Assembly (NCBI GenBank): GCA_024682415.1
Contig: JAIKZG010000039.1
Location: 1-43,011, forward strand
DNA length: 43,011 nucleotides
Direction of reading: 5' to 3'
Origin: Prevotella sp.
GTDB taxonomy: Bacteria > Bacteroidota > Bacteroidia > Bacteroidales > Bacteroidaceae
Made by a program: the position numbers and the translations under genes. Below, one piece after another: positions 17,146-26,442 of this stretch. Every line of letters starts with the position of its first letter. The stretch's first letter is position 1. The notes under the pieces were generated by a model. That model made no database searches. It was given only the letters and a program-made list of their open reading frames with translations, and had not been told where the DNA came from.

Positions 17146-20100
17146 TTACTTATTAATAACCTTTGAAACCGACTTTGTGCCATCGGCATGATAGGCTATT
17201 CTTACGATAACGCCCAAAGTGGTGGCAGGGACACGAGTGCCTGAAACAGAGTAATACTCCACGACTGTAACGGCAGCGTCGGCAGCAATGGTGTTGATAC
17301 CCGATGCTGATGTTGGCGTAGCGATAGTAGCCTCGCCAAGACCGCCCATCTCATTGGCTGCGCGGACGCTCCATGAGGCTCTTGCGTTATCAACGGTGTA
17401 GACTGGTTCTGTGGTGAAGCCTACTACATTGCCGTCTTTGCACACTGCCCAGCAGAGCACATAGTCGCTGTTGGTCCATGAAAGGGTGTTGCCGTTGAGA
17501 AGCACATGCTGTGGAGCACTTGCCTGCTCGGTATCGGCAGAAGGATCCCATCCGTCGCCATCGCCCATCACGTTAGCTAATGTGTAACGGGCTGCCTCCT
17601 CATCGGTGAGCACGGTAACGGAAGTTTCCACACGGCGATTCTTATAATTGTTGCCGTTGCGGCTGTCGTAAGCGTCGTAACTGCCCTTGCGACCTTTCAA
17701 ATCTATCTTAGAGCCATTCTTGTTCATAGAGTTGTATTCAGCGAACAAGGCCGGATAGCCGCCGCTCATTTCGTCCCAGCCAGCTATAGAAGGCTGAGCC
17801 TCCATAATAGTGTTGAGATATACGGCAATAGGAGTGCCCTTGCCCCACGGACGACCGAGGGTGAAGTTGCCATCGATACCTTTCTTGCCATCCTCAGCCT
17901 TTATGGTGCAGCCTTCAAACACATAGCCATATTTCCTGCCCTGTGATGGAACGGCAATCTTTGCCCCAGCCTCGCATACAATGAGGTCGAGATTATTGTA
18001 ATACACATCGCCCTTGCCACAAAGGAAGTCGGTGCGTCCGCGGAGCTTGCCGCCCTCAAAATAGAAGCGTCCGTTCTGATTGTTGCTAAGATATGTGTCC
18101 TGATAACCATACAGACCCACATTCTTGCAAATGGTTTTATCGCTCTGATCGGTAAGGGCGCAGTTGCGTCCTGTGCCATCGGCAGTGCCGTTTTTCAGAG
18201 TGATGTCCTGCATATAAGTGCGAGTAGCGCCGCTGCCTATCTGGAGCACATCGCAGTTGCGCAAGCCTTCGATTGGGCAAGCCTTGCCATAGCCGTTGTC
18301 CCATGTAGCGGCAGGAGGATTGTTTGAAATTACGGTAGCGTCGATGTCTTCGCCTATTATTGAAACGTTAGGAGCGTTGAGATAAGTCTTAGGGTCGGGA
18401 TAGTCTACGCCGTCGCCACCTCTCACCTTCTTGGTTTCGTCGGAAGGAGTTACATAAGTGCCTTTCTTCACGAATATGCGGAAACGTTTGCTTGTGTCGG
18501 CACGTTTGTTCGCCATAGCCAGTGCATCCTTGAATGAGCCGTCGGTAGGCACAATGAAATCGTATCGCGCCTTTGCCACAGTAGGGCGTGTGCGAGTGGT
18601 GAAGCTAAAATCAATAGGCTCTGCCACCGCGTTTCCAGCGAGGTCGCTCACCACAGCGGCAGGGAGGTCGAACGCGTAGCTTTCAGAATATGCAAGCCCC
18701 TTGTATTCGCACACCACGGTCTTACCCGAAGCCGCCACGTCAAGCTCCTTGCCATTAATAGAAGCCTTTGCGCCATCAGCGACTTTTACTTTCTCATCAA
18801 ACGTGAGAACAATCTTGCCGTTGATGGAAACTCCCTCAGCGCCATCTGTAGGCACTGTAGAAATGAGCTTAGGAGCAATGCCGTCGTTTACTATTTTCTC
18901 CTTACCATATACATATATAGAGGAAATGGCAGCTCCGTCGTTGCTTGACTCAGCACCATCTACGGCTGAACTCATGTCGGCTATCCAGCGCAGATATACA
19001 AGTTCCTTGTTGTCTGCATCAGATGGGAGGGCAAACTCAGTGTCCTTCCAGTTCTTCGCGCCGTCCATCTCCACTGTGCCAATCTTCTTCCATGAAGTGC
19101 CGTCGAGAGAATATTCTATATTATACGCCTTATGCGCGTTGTAGTTGTAAGCCATGGCACTCTTCACCCTGATGTCGGTGAAAGCCTCGGCGCTGAATGA
19201 AGTCTGCCAGTAGCAAGAGCCTATTGGCGCGTTGTTCACCCAGCACACGGCAGCATCTCTGCCCTCATATCCGCCTTTGGAATGTGCCTTGTCGAGCCAT
19301 GAAGCGATGTTGCCCTCGGCATTGAGCATGGCAAGAGTTCTGGCGTCGTTGTCGGTTGAGGCGAAGTCAGCTGTGCGTGGGCTGTTGCCCTCCTTATAGA
19401 AATCCCAGCCTACGATGTAATCCTTGGTCTTGGAATAAATGGCTGTGAGGTTTACGTCCTTAGTCATCTCCACCTCTATCTCCGAAGAAGTAAGCCCGTT
19501 GCTCCAGTTGCTGAACGCAAGCACAGGGTTGGAAGAAGCGATGAGGGTGACCTTAGCTCCTTCCTCATACATATTCTTGCCGCCCACCACATTAGCCGCA
19601 GGCGAAACCTGCACCATATAGTCGTTAGCGCCGCCGTCTACACCAGCCGAAAGCGCATAGGTAGGGATAGCAGTGTAATTAGCCGTAATCTCAGCGTCTT
19701 CATTGAGGGGGAATTTATAATCATCGTCGGCAGAAAGCACATTGCCCTTTGCGTCGGTCCAGCCAACGAACTTATAGCCGAAGCTGCGCGTCTGGGAAAG
19801 CGTCACCTCAGTGCCAACGTCGAATGAGTCGCCCTTAGGCATAATGCTCACCTTGCCTGCGTCGGCAGGGTTTACGCTCACTTTCACCCTCTTCTGTTCC
19901 ACATTCTGCACAGTGCCGCTAAGCGTGCCTTCTATCACCACATTGGCAAAGCTTATCTGCTTATTGGCAGCAAGGTCGTAGAGATTGATGCGCAGTCCGC
20001 AAGGACCGTCGGAAGCAGTAGCGCCCGAAACTATAGATGAGAATGTGCTTACATAAGGAGCAACATTGTTGCGCTCGGGCTTCACCTTCTTTTCCAGGCT

Positions 20101-21990
20101 AACGGTAGAGCCGTCGGATGAGAACCAGGCGTAATCAATGTTTCCTCCGCCAGTGCCCCATCTTGTGCTGTTGAACGTTACCTTTGTAGGAGTAAACTTC
20201 AATCCTGTCTTTGGCACTATCACGAAGTCGATGAAGTTGTCGGCATTGGCTGAGCCGTCCTGTTGCGATGGTTGAAACTTAGTCTGAGCGAAATCAGTGT
20301 TGTCAGCCTTGCCCGTACCTTTATATATAAGGCTTGCGCCATGCTGCTCATAGCTCGTCTTGAAATAAGCATTGGCAGCTTCTGGAGCAAGTGTAGCCGT
20401 CTGTCCACCCTCGCCGAGATTAAAAGCCCATGTAGCCTTCACTGCTTTGCCCTTCACCTCAGCATTAGCAGCAGCTCCGCCACCAGTGGTTTCAGCGCCA
20501 TCGCCAAGCATAGTGCCACCATCGTTCTGCCCAGCGGTGATTTCGCTTACGATAGCATTGAGATAATGCTCCAGATTGGTATATCCGTCGGCAGCCACCA
20601 CAGCGCCGTCGGCAGCGTCAGATGGGTTAAGTCCATTGGCAGTTTCCCATTTATCAGGCATTCCGTCGCCATCGGTATCTTTAGGAGCTGTAGCAGATTT
20701 TAGCACAGGCCATCCGCCAGCGTCGTCCTGCGAGTTTATCATTCCGGGAGTGCATCCGCTGCCCGTTTTAGTGCAAACGCTGTCAGCCACATCTTTTACG
20801 ATAGCCTCGTCGAGAGCATCCCTGTGAAGGCTGCATCCCGCATATCTGAGCACGCGGTTGTAAGCATCCTCTGCCGAATGAGTGGTTACGGCAGCGAAAG
20901 GGATAGGCTTGCTCAGACGCATCGTGTCCTTAGTGGCGGCAGTGAAAGTGTTGTCTACCTTAGCGTTGTCTATCTGGTTATACATGCCGTAAGTCCAGTT
21001 GTCTTTCGTCACCTCGGGATATTTCGTGTTCACATTGCCGTCTACATAGAATTTTCCCCACACGTGCCACATCTTGTCCCACTCGTTCACGTTGGCAGTG
21101 CCGTGGTGAGTATATTCCGTTGTGCGTATGCCCACGCCCGCAATGCGCATCTGCCTGTTTTTGCTGCGTTTGGCAGTGGTGCTGCCAGGCTTATAATAGT
21201 TGTTCACAATGTTCACGTTCATGCCTTCGCCGCCGTAGCAGCCTTCGCCTCCCCAGTTGTAGATTACGTTGTTGCGCATGTCCATACGCTCATCCGTCTG
21301 AGTAGATGGTCGCGGACCGAGTCGCGGAGTGCGCGAAGCATTGTGGGCAATGAGGTTGTGATGATAGCTTGCGCCGCTGCCACCCCAGTTGCCGCCATAT
21401 CCGTGAGGGCCCTTAGAGTGACCTGCGTTTACAAGGCTCTGCGTAGCCATGCACCACTGCACAGTCATGTCCTTGCTGCCATACACCGATAAGCATTCAT
21501 CCACGCTCCAGCTCACCGAGCAATGGTCTACGATGATGTTCCTCAGGTCCATTCCTCCCAGTCCGTCGCCCTCATGAAATGCCACCTGCCTGTTGCCCAG
21601 CCTAAAACGCACATAGCGTATTATCACGTTGTCGGCACTTATCTGAAAAGGGTAATCAGCAATGCAGATACCGTCGCCCGGAGCCGTCTGTCCCGCAATT
21701 GTTACGTTGCCACGGTTCATTTTCAGCTGCGACTTCAGATAAATCGTGCCCGCCACATCGAATACTATCGTGCGAGCACCGTTTTGCATGCAGGCATAGC
21801 GGAATGAGCCCTCTGTGCCTGTATCCTCAAGAGTTGTGACATGGTAAACCTTTCCCCCTCTTCCGCCGGAGGTGTATCTACCAAAACCTTCAGCACCGGG
21901 GAAAGCAATCTGCCTGCCCTGTGCCATCGCGTTTAAATTAAAGCAAGATAATGCTGCTGCGGAGAGTAGCGTTATTAGTTTTGTCTTCAT
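17146..21990 (-). CDS. secreted PL1 pectate lyase - CE8 pectin methylesterase fusion
   Basis: A 1614-residue multidomain enzyme with a signal peptide ending near AMAQ (about residue 24). Residues about 27-420 are a PL1-type right-handed beta helix (FPGAEGFGRYTSGGRGG; catalytic-region Arg220 in SRTPR). A calcium-binding-like stretch DTDGDGMPDKWE follows. InlB/Listeria-Bacteroides-type repeats (FVGWTDAKGN) and a discoidin-like region fill the middle, then an Ig-like domain (TVPTDGAEGVSINGKIVLTFDE). The C-terminal third is CE8 with Asp1298 (GYQDTY), Asp1321 (TDFLCG) and Arg1380 (LGRPWG). It probably removes methyl groups and cuts the homogalacturonan chain. The last residues resemble an outer-membrane export tail, but weakly. 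No SusCD pair is adjacent. Confidence 0.92.
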   Translation of the reverse strand: MKTKLITLLSAAALSCFNLNAMAQGRQIAFPGAEGFGRYTSGGRGGKVYHVTTLEDTGTEGSFRYACMQNGARTIVFDVAGTIYLKSQLKMNRGNVTIAGQTAPGDGICIADYPFQISADNVIIRYVRFRLGNRQVAFHEGDGLGGMDLRNIIVDHCSVSWSVDECLSVYGSKDMTVQWCMATQSLVNAGHSKGPHGYGGNWGGSGASYHHNLIAHNASRTPRLGPRPSTQTDERMDMRNNVIYNWGGEGCYGGEGMNVNIVNNYYKPGSTTAKRSKNRQMRIAGVGIRTTEYTHHGTANVNEWDKMWHVWGKFYVDGNVNTKYPEVTKDNWTYGMYNQIDNAKVDNTFTAATKDTMRLSKPIPFAAVTTHSAEDAYNRVLRYAGCSLHRDALDEAIVKDVADSVCTKTGSGCTPGMINSQDDAGGWPVLKSATAPKDTDGDGMPDKWETANGLNPSDAADGAVVAADGYTNLEHYLNAIVSEITAGQNDGGTMLGDGAETTGGGAAANAEVKGKAVKATWAFNLGEGGQTATLAPEAANAYFKTSYEQHGASLIYKGTGKADNTDFAQTKFQPSQQDGSANADNFIDFVIVPKTGLKFTPTKVTFNSTRWGTGGGNIDYAWFSSDGSTVSLEKKVKPERNNVAPYVSTFSSIVSGATASDGPCGLRINLYDLAANKQISFANVVIEGTLSGTVQNVEQKRVKVSVNPADAGKVSIMPKGDSFDVGTEVTLSQTRSFGYKFVGWTDAKGNVLSADDDYKFPLNEDAEITANYTAIPTYALSAGVDGGANDYMVQVSPAANVVGGKNMYEEGAKVTLIASSNPVLAFSNWSNGLTSSEIEVEMTKDVNLTAIYSKTKDYIVGWDFYKEGNSPRTADFASTDNDARTLAMLNAEGNIASWLDKAHSKGGYEGRDAAVCWVNNAPIGSCYWQTSFSAEAFTDIRVKSAMAYNYNAHKAYNIEYSLDGTSWKKIGTVEMDGAKNWKDTEFALPSDADNKELVYLRWIADMSSAVDGAESSNDGAAISSIYVYGKEKIVNDGIAPKLISTVPTDGAEGVSINGKIVLTFDEKVKVADGAKASINGKELDVAASGKTVVCEYKGLAYSESYAFDLPAAVVSDLAGNAVAEPIDFSFTTRTRPTVAKARYDFIVPTDGSFKDALAMANKRADTSKRFRIFVKKGTYVTPSDETKKVRGGDGVDYPDPKTYLNAPNVSIIGEDIDATVISNNPPAATWDNGYGKACPIEGLRNCDVLQIGSGATRTYMQDITLKNGTADGTGRNCALTDQSDKTICKNVGLYGYQDTYLSNNQNGRFYFEGGKLRGRTDFLCGKGDVYYNNLDLIVCEAGAKIAVPSQGRKYGYVFEGCTIKAEDGKKGIDGNFTLGRPWGKGTPIAVYLNTIMEAQPSIAGWDEMSGGYPALFAEYNSMNKNGSKIDLKGRKGSYDAYDSRNGNNYKNRRVETSVTVLTDEEAARYTLANVMGDGDGWDPSADTEQASAPQHVLLNGNTLSWTNSDYVLCWAVCKDGNVVGFTTEPVYTVDNARASWSVRAANEMGGLGEATIATPTSASGINTIAADAAVTVVEYYSVSGTRVPATTLGVIVRIAYHADGTKSVSKVINK

Positions 21991-22054
21991 TAATAAATAT
22001 ATAATTAGTTATAAAGCCTTTGATAAATCAAGCATTGATTTTCATAACAGTGTG

Positions 22055-22062
22055 CAAAGATA
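22055..22062 (-). promoter_or_regulatory. pectinase gene promoter -7 box
   Basis: TATCTTTG on the minus strand, 64 bases upstream of the ATG. Confidence 0.6.
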
Positions 22063-22166
22063 AGAAAAAATCAAAACATGCCCCCTTTAGCTCCACCATT
22101 TTTAGGGGAGAACTTTTAATTAGTCTTTCTATTATATATAATGTTTCGTTCTGAATTTCTTCAATA

Positions 22167-22285
22167 CTGAAAAATACGCAGTTTTGTTGTTCCGCCATTT
22201 GGAAATTCTGAAAAGTACACAATTTTATCGTTCCGCCGTTTGGAAATTCCGAAAAATACACAATTTTATCGTTCCGCAAATCTGC
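22167..22285. repeat. 41-bp direct repeats, about three copies
   Basis: Copies start at 22167, 22208 and 22249. Each has (C)(T/C)GAAAA(A/G)TAC(G/A)CA, then TTTT, then GTTCCGCC and TTTGGAAATT; the third copy is cut after GTTCCGC. The rest of 22063-22426 is AT-rich and I see no gene in it. Confidence 0.8.
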
Positions 22286-22383
22286 AATGCCTTGGCGAAG
22301 CCTAATCAAGGAAGAATGAAGCAGTGAAATTCAGAATCTTATAAAAAGCTTTCCGAAAATTTGCTTAATCCGCAATCTTGCAG

Positions 22384-22391
22384 TACTTTTG
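22384..22391 (+). promoter_or_regulatory. -7 box of the truncated lipoprotein gene
   Basis: TACTTTTG, exact box, 35 bases before the ATG at 22427. Confidence 0.5.
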
Positions 22392-22426
22392 CTTTCGATA
22401 ATTAAAAACGAAATAAACAGATATTT

Positions 22427-22585
22427 ATGAAGAGAAAAATCTTCTTGTTTTTTGCGCTTGTGTTGGCAATGTTTGGCTTCGCAGGCTGCAATCTTGATGA
22501 TGACGACACTACGCCTGAAGACAAAGTGGAAACCATTATCCTTTATGTTTCCTCTGAAACAAGAATGGTAAATTTAAAGCCATAG
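22427..22585 (+). pseudogene. truncated lipoprotein gene
   Basis: A 52-codon ORF starting MKRKIFLFFALVLAMFG, with lipobox GFAGC (Cys21) followed by an acidic run NLDDDD, the pattern of a surface lipoprotein export signal. The sequence then reads TIILYVSSET, which resembles the start of small Bacteroidales lipoproteins (DUF4377-like, from memory). It stops after a few unrelated residues where about 80-100 more would be expected. The promoter box is intact, so it may still be transcribed. Most likely a gene broken by deletion, with a hairpin directly at the break. Confidence 0.55.
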
Positions 22586-22639
22586 CATTCTCACAGAATG
22601 CCGCCAGAACGTTGTTCTAACGCCGTTAGAATGGTGTTC
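22585..22639. repeat. two inverted repeats after the truncated lipoprotein gene
   Basis: GCATTCT / AGAATGC at 22585-22601 with loop CAC. TTCTAACG / CGTTAGAA is centred on 22623 and extends with G-T pairs to GAAC / GTTC at 22607-22639. Neither is followed by a T-run. They may be ends of a lost element or recombination scars. Confidence 0.5.
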
Positions 22640-22659
22640 GGATTGCGTTCTCATATTCT

Positions 22660-22757
22660 AAGTTCGGTCAGAAAAGTGTGAGTTTTGCTTTAAAGTTCGG
22701 TCGGAAAAGTGTTGGTTTCGCTTTAAAGTTCGGTCGGAAAAGTGTACATTTGCAATG
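22660..22757. repeat. 33-bp tandem repeat, three copies
   Basis: Copies of AAGTTCGGTC(A/G)GAAAAGTGT start at 22660, 22693 and 22726. The third runs into TACATTTG (22745-22752), a promoter box for the ORF at 22782. Confidence 0.8.
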
Positions 22758-22781
22758 TAATATATTAAAAATAAGGACTTT

Positions 22782-22925
22782 ATGTATAGAAATGTTATAG
22801 AGCAGCTTAAAGAATGGAAAAATAGTCCACAAAGAAAACCGCTTGTCTTAGCAGAAGCAAGACAGGTGGGTAAAACTTATATTCCTTTATATGCTGCATC
22901 TACATATTTCAAATATAGTGAATAA
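22782..22925 (+). pseudogene. truncated AAA ATPase (AAA_14/DUF4143 type)
   Basis: A 47-codon ORF reading MYRNVIEQLKEWKNSPQ and then LAEARQVGKTY. This is the N-terminus of the archaeal-type AAA ATPases common in Prevotella, usually about 400 residues. The Walker A region is written EARQVGKT where GARQVGKT is usual, so the first Gly is lost. The frame ends after about 16 more unrelated residues. A gene remnant with its promoter repeats still in front. Confidence 0.7.
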
Positions 22926-23023
22926 CATGGCATAATGAATAAATCGCGTATTGAATAATTTTAATGATTTACCATGGCTTATGAATAGATAATAACATAT
23001 AGAAAAATAGAGAAAGAAAAGAG

Positions 23024-23797
23024 ATGAAAAACTTAAAACTAATTGTTGCAGTTGCGTTGCTTATGGCAGGTAGTGCCACTATGAATGCGCAGACGACACA
23101 CGATATTGAGCCTGCTGTGTTGGAGGTGAAATACGACGTAAGACAAGGCGTGAACAAAGATTTATATTGCTTGCGCTGCGGAAAGAAAGTGAGCGAATAT
23201 TTCAGTCTTAACAGATTGAGAAATGATTCTCTCATTGCTTCTGCCGACCCTGCTCTTAATATGATTGTGCTGAATGAAATGCTTGAAGAAGCGCAACATA
23301 AGAACAATCCCGATAAGCGTCGCGCTGCATCGCCAGGAAATAATGAATATCTTTATACTAATTTGAAAGAGGGAAAGATAAGCGTTTACACCAGTTTGAT
23401 GGGCACAAGATATGTAACCGAGGAAGCTATCCCCATTATGGAGTGGAGCATAATGGAAGACTCGGCAAAGAATGTGTGCGGTTATGAATGTCATAAAGCG
23501 ACTACAAATTTTCGTGGCAGAACATGGGAGGTGTGGTATACTGATGACGTGCCAGTAAGCGCAGGACCATGGAAGTTTGGCGGACTGCCAGGACTGATAT
23601 TGCAAGCCACATGTAAGGACTTTGTGGAAATAAAGGCGTGCGAACTGAAAAACAAAGGAATTTCAGCCGTAAGATTTTATAATTTCGATAATAAAAAATA
23701 CGAACTTATAGAGCGAGAGAAACTTCTAAAGACGAGAAATAATCCAAATACATATCCGTCGAAAACGATAATTACCCCTCAAATGGAATTGGAATGA
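23024..23797 (+). CDS. GLPGLI family protein
   Basis: A 257-residue secreted protein. The signal peptide ends near MNAQTT. The family hallmark is seen as FGGLPGLILQ at about residues 185-194, preceded by the WEVWYTDDVPVSAGPWK segment. GLPGLI proteins are restricted largely to Bacteroidetes and have no settled function; they are often next to outer-membrane receptor genes, as here. The stop overlaps the next start as ATGA (23794-23797), so the two are translationally coupled. The first 75 bases are about 93% identical to the start of the gene at 26443. Confidence 0.88.
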   Translation: MKNLKLIVAVALLMAGSATMNAQTTHDIEPAVLEVKYDVRQGVNKDLYCLRCGKKVSEYFSLNRLRNDSLIASADPALNMIVLNEMLEEAQHKNNPDKRRAASPGNNEYLYTNLKEGKISVYTSLMGTRYVTEEAIPIMEWSIMEDSAKNVCGYECHKATTNFRGRTWEVWYTDDVPVSAGPWKFGGLPGLILQATCKDFVEIKACELKNKGISAVRFYNFDNKKYELIEREKLLKTRNNPNTYPSKTIITPQMELE

Positions 23798-26355
23798 AAA
23801 AACTGTTGCTTGTATTTCTGCTGTCTGTTGTCGCTTTCGTTGCAGATGCGCAGATAAAGTTGAGCGGTATCGTTACGGATGATAATGGCGAGCCGTTATA
23901 TGGTGTCGTGGTGAAGGCTGTGGACGCTGCCACAAATAAGATGAAGGCTTATGCGCGCACTGACGCAAACGGAGCGTTTGAGTTGAGTGTGGCTGATGAT
24001 AAATGCGTCATTGATTTCTCCTTGCTTGGATTTAAGAAGCGGAGAATAGAGAAGATAAATGCCAAAGAGCCGTTGCGCATTACGCTGCATGAAAATGCCG
24101 TGGGGCTGAAAGAGGTGACAGTGAAAGCAGACAAAGTGAGAACGCATGGCGACACGTTGAGCTATACCGTAGGCGCGTTTGCTGATAAAAATGACAGAAG
24201 TTTAGGGGACGTGCTCGCAAAGATACCGGGATTTGAAGTGAACAAGCAAAACGGAGAAATAAAATATGAGGGTAAGGCGATAAGCAAATTCTATGTAGAC
24301 GGACAGGATTTGCTTGGCGGAAATTATGGCGTGGCAACCAATTCTTTACCTCAGACGAATGTGGGCGCGGTGCAGGTGATGAAACATCATCAGCCTATAA
24401 GAGTATTGGAAGATTTTACCTTTACCGATGACGCTGCCGTGAATATTCGCATGAAAGAAAGCGCGAAAAGCCATTGGATAACGACGTATAACGGCGGACT
24501 TGGCGTAAGCGGTAATCAGAATAATAAAGGGCTTTGGAAGTTTGAGGGTTTGGCGTTGCGACTGAAATCGGATTTCCAGACAATGCTGACTTACAAAACG
24601 AATAATATCGGTACTGATATAAACAAAGAAACTACCAATCTGCTCGAAGCAGAAACTACGCTCAATGGGAAAGATTATATCAGTTCGTCAGCTCCGTCTA
24701 CTCCAAGTCTTAACGAGAACAGAACGCTGTTTAATCGCAGTCATGCCGTCACGGCAAATATTATGAAGCGGATAAATGAAATGTCGCAGTGGAATTTGCA
24801 GTTGATATACAACAATAACAGAGAAACGGCTTACGGACTTAGGAGGACGGAATATTATCTAAATGGCGCAAACAAAATATTGGAAAACGGCAAAAACTAT
24901 CTTTCGTATGAAAACGATTTATATGCTTTGCTGAAATATGAGCGAAACGGAGAAAGGCAGTATCTGAAAAACTCATTTTCGGGTGATTTCCTTTGGTGCA
25001 GACAGTGGCTTGACGAGCATGGAACAAATAACCATAATCAGACGGCACGAAAGCCTGTGTTTGACGTAAAGGATAATCTATATATAATAAGGAGATATGG
25101 CAAGAAACTGATTTCATTCTATTCAGACAACAGAATAACGAGCAGTCCGCAAAATCTGGCAGTAGATACACTCAGGCAGAATGTTCATGAAATGAGATTC
25201 AGCACTGACAACTATGCTGTGGGTGGATTAAAATTGGGCAAGATAAATATGTCGTTAAAGGTCGGCGTAAATGCTTTCATTCATAAGCTGCGTAATGAAG
25301 CTTTAGGTATGGCAGATTCTCTTGGCTTGTGGACTGATGAAAGTAAATATGGATATTCTAAGGGCTATGTTATTCCCACGTTTCAATATCATACAAAAGA
25401 CATTGATTTGCAGATAAATCCGTCGTTTGAATATTTGCTTGAGAAGTTTAGCGGAGAGAAAAGCAATAATGAGTTTGCCTTTATGCCCGATATACGCATA
25501 AGATGGTATGCTACACCAAGATTGAGATTGTCGTTGGGAGCATCGTCGGTAGTTGAGGTTTTAGACGCGAGCAGATTTTATCGCTCGTTGATATTACAGG
25601 ATTTTCAATATATAAACAAGGGTTACGGAGGATATGCGCACGATAAATCTAAGGCAGTAAACTTCGGCATTACATATAATGACGCGATGAAAGCTTTGCA
25701 TATTATCGCAAACGTTTCACGCGACTTTTCTACATCGCCATTCACTCCTACAAGGCAGTTTGTGGGTGACTACATCATTTTGTCGGCAGTGGAGCAGATT
25801 GCAAAGACGCATTCATGACAGAGTAATCTTATATTTAGCAAAGGACTTAATTTGTGGCACGGCATATTTAATCTTCGTGCCACCTATCTTGATACTGATG
25901 CGTCAATGATGCAGAATGGGGAGCGAGAAGACTATATCAGCAAAATTCTAAATCTGCATAGCTCGTTTGACTTTTCTTTCTGGCGGAATATGCATTTGCG
26001 TTATGGCGTGACTTTCGGTTATAATGCAATGGATGTAAAGTCGATGGCGGAAAAGACCTTTATTCGCAATTATAAACATGAGATTGCCTTATCTGTGCCG
26101 ATAGATAAAATGATAGTGGAAATGAACAATGAATATTATCATAATGAGCGCATTTCAGGAGGATTTAAGGATTTCTTCCTGTCAGATATTAAGGCGCAGT
26201 ATAAGCTGAAGAAGATTGATATAGATTTGTCTTTAAGAAACATTTTCAATAAACGTGTTTATTCCAACGTGATAGTGCGCGATCTTGTAAGCAGTGCCTC
26301 AATCAACAATATAAGAGCGCGCGAACTAATGTTGTCTGTATATTATCATTTATAG
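23794..26355 (+). pseudogene. outer-membrane receptor-like barrel, split by an in-frame TGA
   Basis: The full frame would encode about 853 residues. It starts with a signal peptide (MKKLLLVFLLSVVAFVADAQ), then a carboxypeptidase-regulatory-like domain (SGIVTDDNGEPLYGVVVKA, about residues 24-105), a plug-like region (GDVLAKIPGFEVNK, FYVDGQDLLGG) and an outer-membrane beta barrel. A TGA at 25816-25818 ends it after 674 residues. The same frame continues without other stops to 26355, and that part is clearly barrel, ending in an aromatic-rich terminal strand (VYYHL). One base change (for example CGA or CAG-type codon to TGA) explains it. The product would lack the last barrel strands. Confidence 0.85.
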
Positions 26356-26442
26356 TGATTTTATTACATCTTTGTTGCAACTTTTCAATGATTAACAACG
26401 TCCTTAAAAGGTAAGGACAATTATATAGAGATAGAGAAAAAG

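Noticed and set aside
11907..21990. uxuB-uxuA, GH3 and pectinase as one pectin utilisation locus
   Set aside because: Each has its own promoter, the tmRNA gene lies between, and mannonate comes from glucuronate rather than the galacturonate of pectin. They are neighbours without a shown link.
22028..22309. 93-codon minus-strand ORF over the 41-bp repeats
   Set aside because: It overlaps the promoter of the pectinase gene and its repeated peptide is only the DNA repeat translated.
25816..25818. TGA read as selenocysteine or recoded in the split receptor
   Set aside because: No selenocysteine context is visible, the site lies in a barrel, and other genes in the window use TGA as a normal stop.
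25852..26355. Separate gene starting at a TTG
   Set aside because: It continues the upstream frame exactly and has no signal peptide or start site, so it is the tail of the split gene.
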